Source: an uncultured Frankiales bacterium
GTDB taxonomy: Bacteria; Actinomycetota; Actinomycetes; Mycobacteriales; SCTD01
NCBI GenBank assembly: GCA_946479905.1
Contig: CAMLIA010000188.1
Location: forward strand, 1 to 8,137
Direction of reading: 5' to 3'
Length of the DNA stretch: 8,137 nucleotides
The notes under the pieces were generated by a model. That model saw nothing but the letters and a program-made list of their open reading frames with translations, had not been told where the DNA came from and searched no databases. The number at the start of each line of letters is the position of its first letter. Within the stretch, counting starts at the first letter, position 1. This document shows, piece by piece, positions 5,855 through 8,137 of the stretch. The position numbers and the translations under genes are program-made.

Positions 5855-6847
5855 TCACCAGCCGCGGAGGTCCACCGGCCAGGTCTCGAGCACGTCGTCG
5901 CCGTCGACGAGGTGCATCCGCTCGTGCAGGGCGACGGTCGGGTCGATGTGGGCGGGGACCACCCGGATCCGGTCGCCGACGGCGAACGCGCCACCCTCGG
6001 CGGAGAACACGGTGTGCTCGTCCGCGCAGTACCAGACGGAGGCGCCCTCGATCGTGGGGTTGCCGTGGTCCATGCCGAGGCTCTTGAGACCGACGTCCGC
6101 GACGAACCAGCCGCCGGGGTTGGCGGAGATGATGGTGGCCAGGATCGTGAGGGCCTGCTGGAACGGCGCGTGCGCGTGGGCGTAGGTCGTGTCCATCAGG
6201 CAGTAGGAGCCCGCCTGGATCTCGTTGGCCCAGGTGTTCAGGTCGTAGGTGCCGGTGCCACCCGCCGACACCAGGTCGCCGCCCACGTCGGCAGAGGCCT
6301 TCAGCAGCAGGGCCATGCACTCCTCGACCTGGCGCCGCTTCTCCTCCCGGTCCTCGACGAGCATCACGTGACCCTCGTAGCCCATCACGCCCCGCACGAC
6401 GAGCCCCTTGGAGCGCGCGTAGTCGGCCAGCGCCCCGGCCGCGGACGGGTCGACGCCGCACCGCGGCAGCCCGACGTTGACGTCGATGACCACCTCCCGC
6501 ACTCCCCCAGCCGCCGCCGCGTCGACCGTGATCTCGCTGTCGACGGCGACCGTCACGCGCGCGCTTGTGACGGCTCCGAGCCGGCGGGCGTCAAGGACCT
6601 CGTTGGCGAGCAGCAGGTCGTCTCCGAGCCCGGCCGCTGCCATGCCCTCCATCTCGCGGACCGTGGCGCAGGTGAAGCCGGTGTGGCCGAGCGCGTGCAT
6701 CCGGCGGGCGAGGGCTGTGGTCTTGAACGCCTTCACGTGCGGGCGCAGCTTGGTCCCCGGGAGCGCCGCGGCCATCTTCGCCAGGTTGGCGTCCAGGGCC
6801 GAGCGCTCCACGACCAGGGCGGGGGTGACGAGGTCGGAGAGCTTCAA
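5855..6847 (-). CDS. D-threonine aldolase / D-serine dehydratase-like PLP enzyme (330 aa)
   Basis: The product belongs to the fold-type III PLP enzymes with an alanine-racemase-like N-terminal barrel and a C-terminal metal-binding domain. The N-terminus (LVTPALVVERSALDANLAKM) leads to RPHVKAFKT (36-43), where K39 is the expected PLP-binding lysine. MGYEGHVM (155-162) and SAGGTGTYDL (194-203, phosphate-binding type) follow. The C-terminal motif VVPAHIDPTVAL (296-307) carries H300 and D302; in this family a His-x-Asp pair is the D-threonine-aldolase type metal site, while His-x-Cys is typical of D-serine dehydratase. A D-3-hydroxyamino-acid aldolase is therefore slightly favoured. The start is TTG at 6847, which overlaps the stop of the upstream gene as TTGA. 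The frame is open to 7033, but its extra residues are a shadow of the zinc-ribbon gene. Exact substrate unproven. Confidence 0.88.
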   Translation of the reverse strand: MKLSDLVTPALVVERSALDANLAKMAAALPGTKLRPHVKAFKTTALARRMHALGHTGFTCATVREMEGMAAAGLGDDLLLANEVLDARRLGAVTSARVTVAVDSEITVDAAAAGGVREVVIDVNVGLPRCGVDPSAAGALADYARSKGLVVRGVMGYEGHVMLVEDREEKRRQVEECMALLLKASADVGGDLVSAGGTGTYDLNTWANEIQAGSYCLMDTTYAHAHAPFQQALTILATIISANPGGWFVADVGLKSLGMDHGNPTIEGASVWYCADEHTVFSAEGGAFAVGDRIRVVPAHIDPTVALHERMHLVDGDDVLETWPVDLRGW

Positions 6848-7065
6848 GACAGCACCACCAGTGTGAGGATCGCGAGGAGGAGGACGTTGGCGAAGGTGGC
6901 CGCGATGACGATGGCCATCATCCGGTCGTCGGGGTCGTCCCAGGCGCGGACGGTCGCCACCTCGTCGGTGGCCGGGGTGTCGCAGACCGGGCAGCGGTTG
7001 CGGGTGAGCGAGGGCGCGTAGGGCGCCGTGCAACGGGTGCAGGTGATCCGCTCGACCGTCTTCAC
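6844..7065 (-). CDS. Small zinc-ribbon protein with C-terminal membrane helix (73 aa)
   Basis: The start is GTG at 7065, supported by gggagg (complement of 7071-7076) 5 bases upstream and by its GTGA overlap with the stop codon of the preceding gene. A longer in-frame start at 7149 would give only an arginine/alanine-rich extension. Residues 9-28 hold C9-x2-C12 and C25-x2-C28, a compact four-cysteine zinc ribbon. An acidic linker (RAWDDPDD, 40-47) follows, then one hydrophobic helix from about 49 to 71, reaching almost to the C-terminus. The topology suggests a tail-anchored protein with the zinc ribbon in the cytoplasm. I know no specific function; it may be an adaptor between the surface protein upstream and the PLP enzyme downstream, whose TTG start overlaps its stop. 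Confidence 0.85.
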   Translation of the reverse strand: MKTVERITCTRCTAPYAPSLTRNRCPVCDTPATDEVATVRAWDDPDDRMMAIVIAATFANVLLLAILTLVVLS

Positions 7066-8137
7066 GGCGTCCTCCCGAGCTGCACGAGCCGGCGGCGCCG
7101 CTCGACGAAGCCGTAGAGGGTGGCCGTGCCGAGCGACAGCAGCTGCCACCCCCCGAACGCGATCAGTGCCGTCTGACCGGAGATCCGGCGGCCGCGGATC
7201 TCGAAGGCCGCGGCCTGGGTGGGCGCGACCTGAGGAGGCTGCTGCTGGGTCGGTGGGCCGCCGGGAACGCCTGGGGTTCCTGGGATCACGGTCGTGACCG
7301 TCGTGGGCGGCTGTCCCGTCGTACCCGGCAGGTCGGGCGGCAGCACGACGGGCACCGAGGGTACGGCGAGAGCGTCCAGCTCGGTCAGCGCGATGCCCCC
7401 GAGGGTGATCGTGAGGGCGTTGGCGGACACTCCACCGGGCAGGTCCGGGGACCTCATGACGATCTGCAGGCCGCCGGTGTCGGCCTGCGCGGACCGGCTG
7501 GTGTGCTTGGCAACGCCGCCGACCGTGTGCACGCTGGCGATGCCCGCGCCGGCCAGGGCCGCGTTGACCGCGTCGGTTGCCTGGCTCAGCGTCGTTCCCG
7601 GGATCAGTGGCGTGCCGGCCGCGACCACGCCGTCGTTGGTGATCGCGACCTGCTGACCGCCGACCGTGCTGCCGCTGACGACCAGCGACTGGACGGCGGT
7701 GTGGGTGTCGTGGTCGGCCGTCAGCTTCGCGGTGGCGACGACGCTCTGGATCTTCAGGACCCCGGCCACGTCGGCGTCGCGCACCCTCACCGTCGCGAGC
7801 AGCGCGGCGGTGGCCCTTTCGTAGTCGACGACCAGGTGGTCGGCGCTGGTGCCGGGCCCGAGGTCGAGGACCGGGCTGATGCTGTAGCGGGCCGCCTGCG
7901 CCAGCCCCTCGGCCGACGTGGGGCTCACCTTGGCCGACGCGTTGGCGGCGCCCAGGTAGACGGGCGGGGAGTCGACGGGATCACCGACGTTGAACGAGTT
8001 GCTGGTGTCCCCGGGGTAGCGGGCCTCAGCCTCGAGGGTGCCGACGACTTTCTGGCGGGCGGCGCCGTTAACCTGGCGGGCGACGGTGTGGAAGAGCGTG
8101 CGGGGCTCCTGCGGCGCCGCCACGACGGCGGCCGACG
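7062..8137 (-). CDS. Exported surface protein with C-terminal membrane anchor, 5'-truncated
   Basis: The frame stays open to the right edge, so the N-terminus is missing. A GTG at 8123 is in frame, but the residues before it (SAAVVAA) look like the end of a signal peptide. Counting from that GTG, residues 1-250 are rich in Ala, Val, Thr, Gly and Ser with alternating hydrophobic strands (for example LKIQSVVATAKLTAD, then SLVVSGSTVGGQQVAITNDG), suggesting a beta-rich extracellular domain. Residues 253-302 are a Pro/Thr/Gln-rich linker. Residues 317-340 are a membrane helix followed by ERRRR, a stop-transfer signal giving an outside N-terminus and cytoplasmic tail. LPGTTG occurs inside the linker, but not in the sortase sorting-signal position. 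There are no cysteines and no enzymatic motif. The architecture resembles secreted actinobacterial proteins of unknown function. The stop codon overlaps the zinc-ribbon gene start (GTGA). Confidence 0.85.
   Translation of the reverse strand, partial: SAAVVAAPQEPRTLFHTVARQVNGAARQKVVGTLEAEARYPGDTSNSFNVGDPVDSPPVYLGAANASAKVSPTSAEGLAQAARYSISPVLDLGPGTSADHLVVDYERATAALLATVRVRDADVAGVLKIQSVVATAKLTADHDTHTAVQSLVVSGSTVGGQQVAITNDGVVAAGTPLIPGTTLSQATDAVNAALAGAGIASVHTVGGVAKHTSRSAQADTGGLQIVMRSPDLPGGVSANALTITLGGIALTELDALAVPSVPVVLPPDLPGTTGQPPTTVTTVIPGTPGVPGGPPTQQQPPQVAPTQAAAFEIRGRRISGQTALIAFGGWQLLSLGTATLYGFVERRRRLVQLGRTP
7071..7076 (-). promoter_or_regulatory. Ribosome binding site of the zinc-ribbon gene inside the upstream coding region
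   Basis: The complement reads gggagg, 5 bases before the GTG at 7065. It lies within the last codons of the surface-protein gene and decides the start of the small gene against the longer open frame. Confidence 0.7.

Noticed and set aside
4322..7021. Very long plus-strand open frame (899 codons) opposite the P450 and PLP-enzyme genes
   Set aside because: Its translation is a low-complexity mix of Arg, Val, Gly, Asp and His with no domain, and it lies antisense to three well-supported genes; this is the usual stop-poor antisense frame of high-GC DNA.
6848..7033. Upstream extension of the PLP-enzyme open frame to 7033
   Set aside because: The extra residues are His/Arg/Pro-rich and overlap the zinc-ribbon gene in another frame; the family N-terminus starts at the TTG at 6847.
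7066..7149. Longer start for the zinc-ribbon protein at 7149
   Set aside because: The extension overlaps the surface-protein coding region and has no domain features, while the GTG at 7065 has a good ribosome binding site and the GTGA overlap.
7305..7360. LPGTTG in the surface protein as a sortase sorting signal
   Set aside because: It lies in the middle of the Pro-rich linker, about 50 residues before the membrane helix, rather than immediately before it.

Overview
The window looks like chromosomal DNA of a high-GC Gram-positive bacterium (Actinomycetota). GC is very high with G/C-dominated third codon positions, GTG and TTG starts are common, and the P450, the serine-type PBP with an NTF2-like domain and the GYD protein are typical of that phylum. 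I cannot name a genus. No RNA gene, insertion sequence, CRISPR array or attachment site is visible. Gene density is high and no gene-free stretch exceeds about 90 bases.

Left third, plus strand: the 3' part of a CocE/NonD (X-Pro dipeptidyl-peptidase type) serine hydrolase running in from the left edge (to 1682), a small GYD-domain protein (1774-2142), and a small two-helix membrane protein (2220-2555). Both intergenic gaps hold inverted repeats. These include a pair of near-identical small hairpins just after the first two stop codons.

Right two thirds, minus strand, read from right to left: a surface protein with a C-terminal membrane anchor entering from the right edge (8137-7062), a 73-residue zinc-ribbon protein with a tail membrane helix (7065-6844), and a D-threonine-aldolase/D-serine-dehydratase-like PLP enzyme (6847-5855). 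These three overlap by 4 bases at each junction (GTGA, then TTGA) and form a translationally coupled unit. After an 87-bp gap with two interleaved perfect inverted repeats come a CYP142-like cytochrome P450 (5767-4619), a class B-type penicillin-binding protein (4576-3032) and a stand-alone response-regulator receiver protein (2973-2569). The latter meets the plus-strand genes tail to tail, with 13 bp between stop codons.

Functional reading (inference): the minus-strand genes combine cell-surface and cell-wall functions (anchored exoprotein, transpeptidase), D-amino-acid chemistry (PLP enzyme) and an oxidase. The overlapping surface protein / zinc-ribbon / PLP-enzyme trio is the least explained arrangement here. 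The P450 appears to have its own leaderless promoter (TAGCGT, 7 nt before the ATG), with the inverted repeats placed where an operator would lie.
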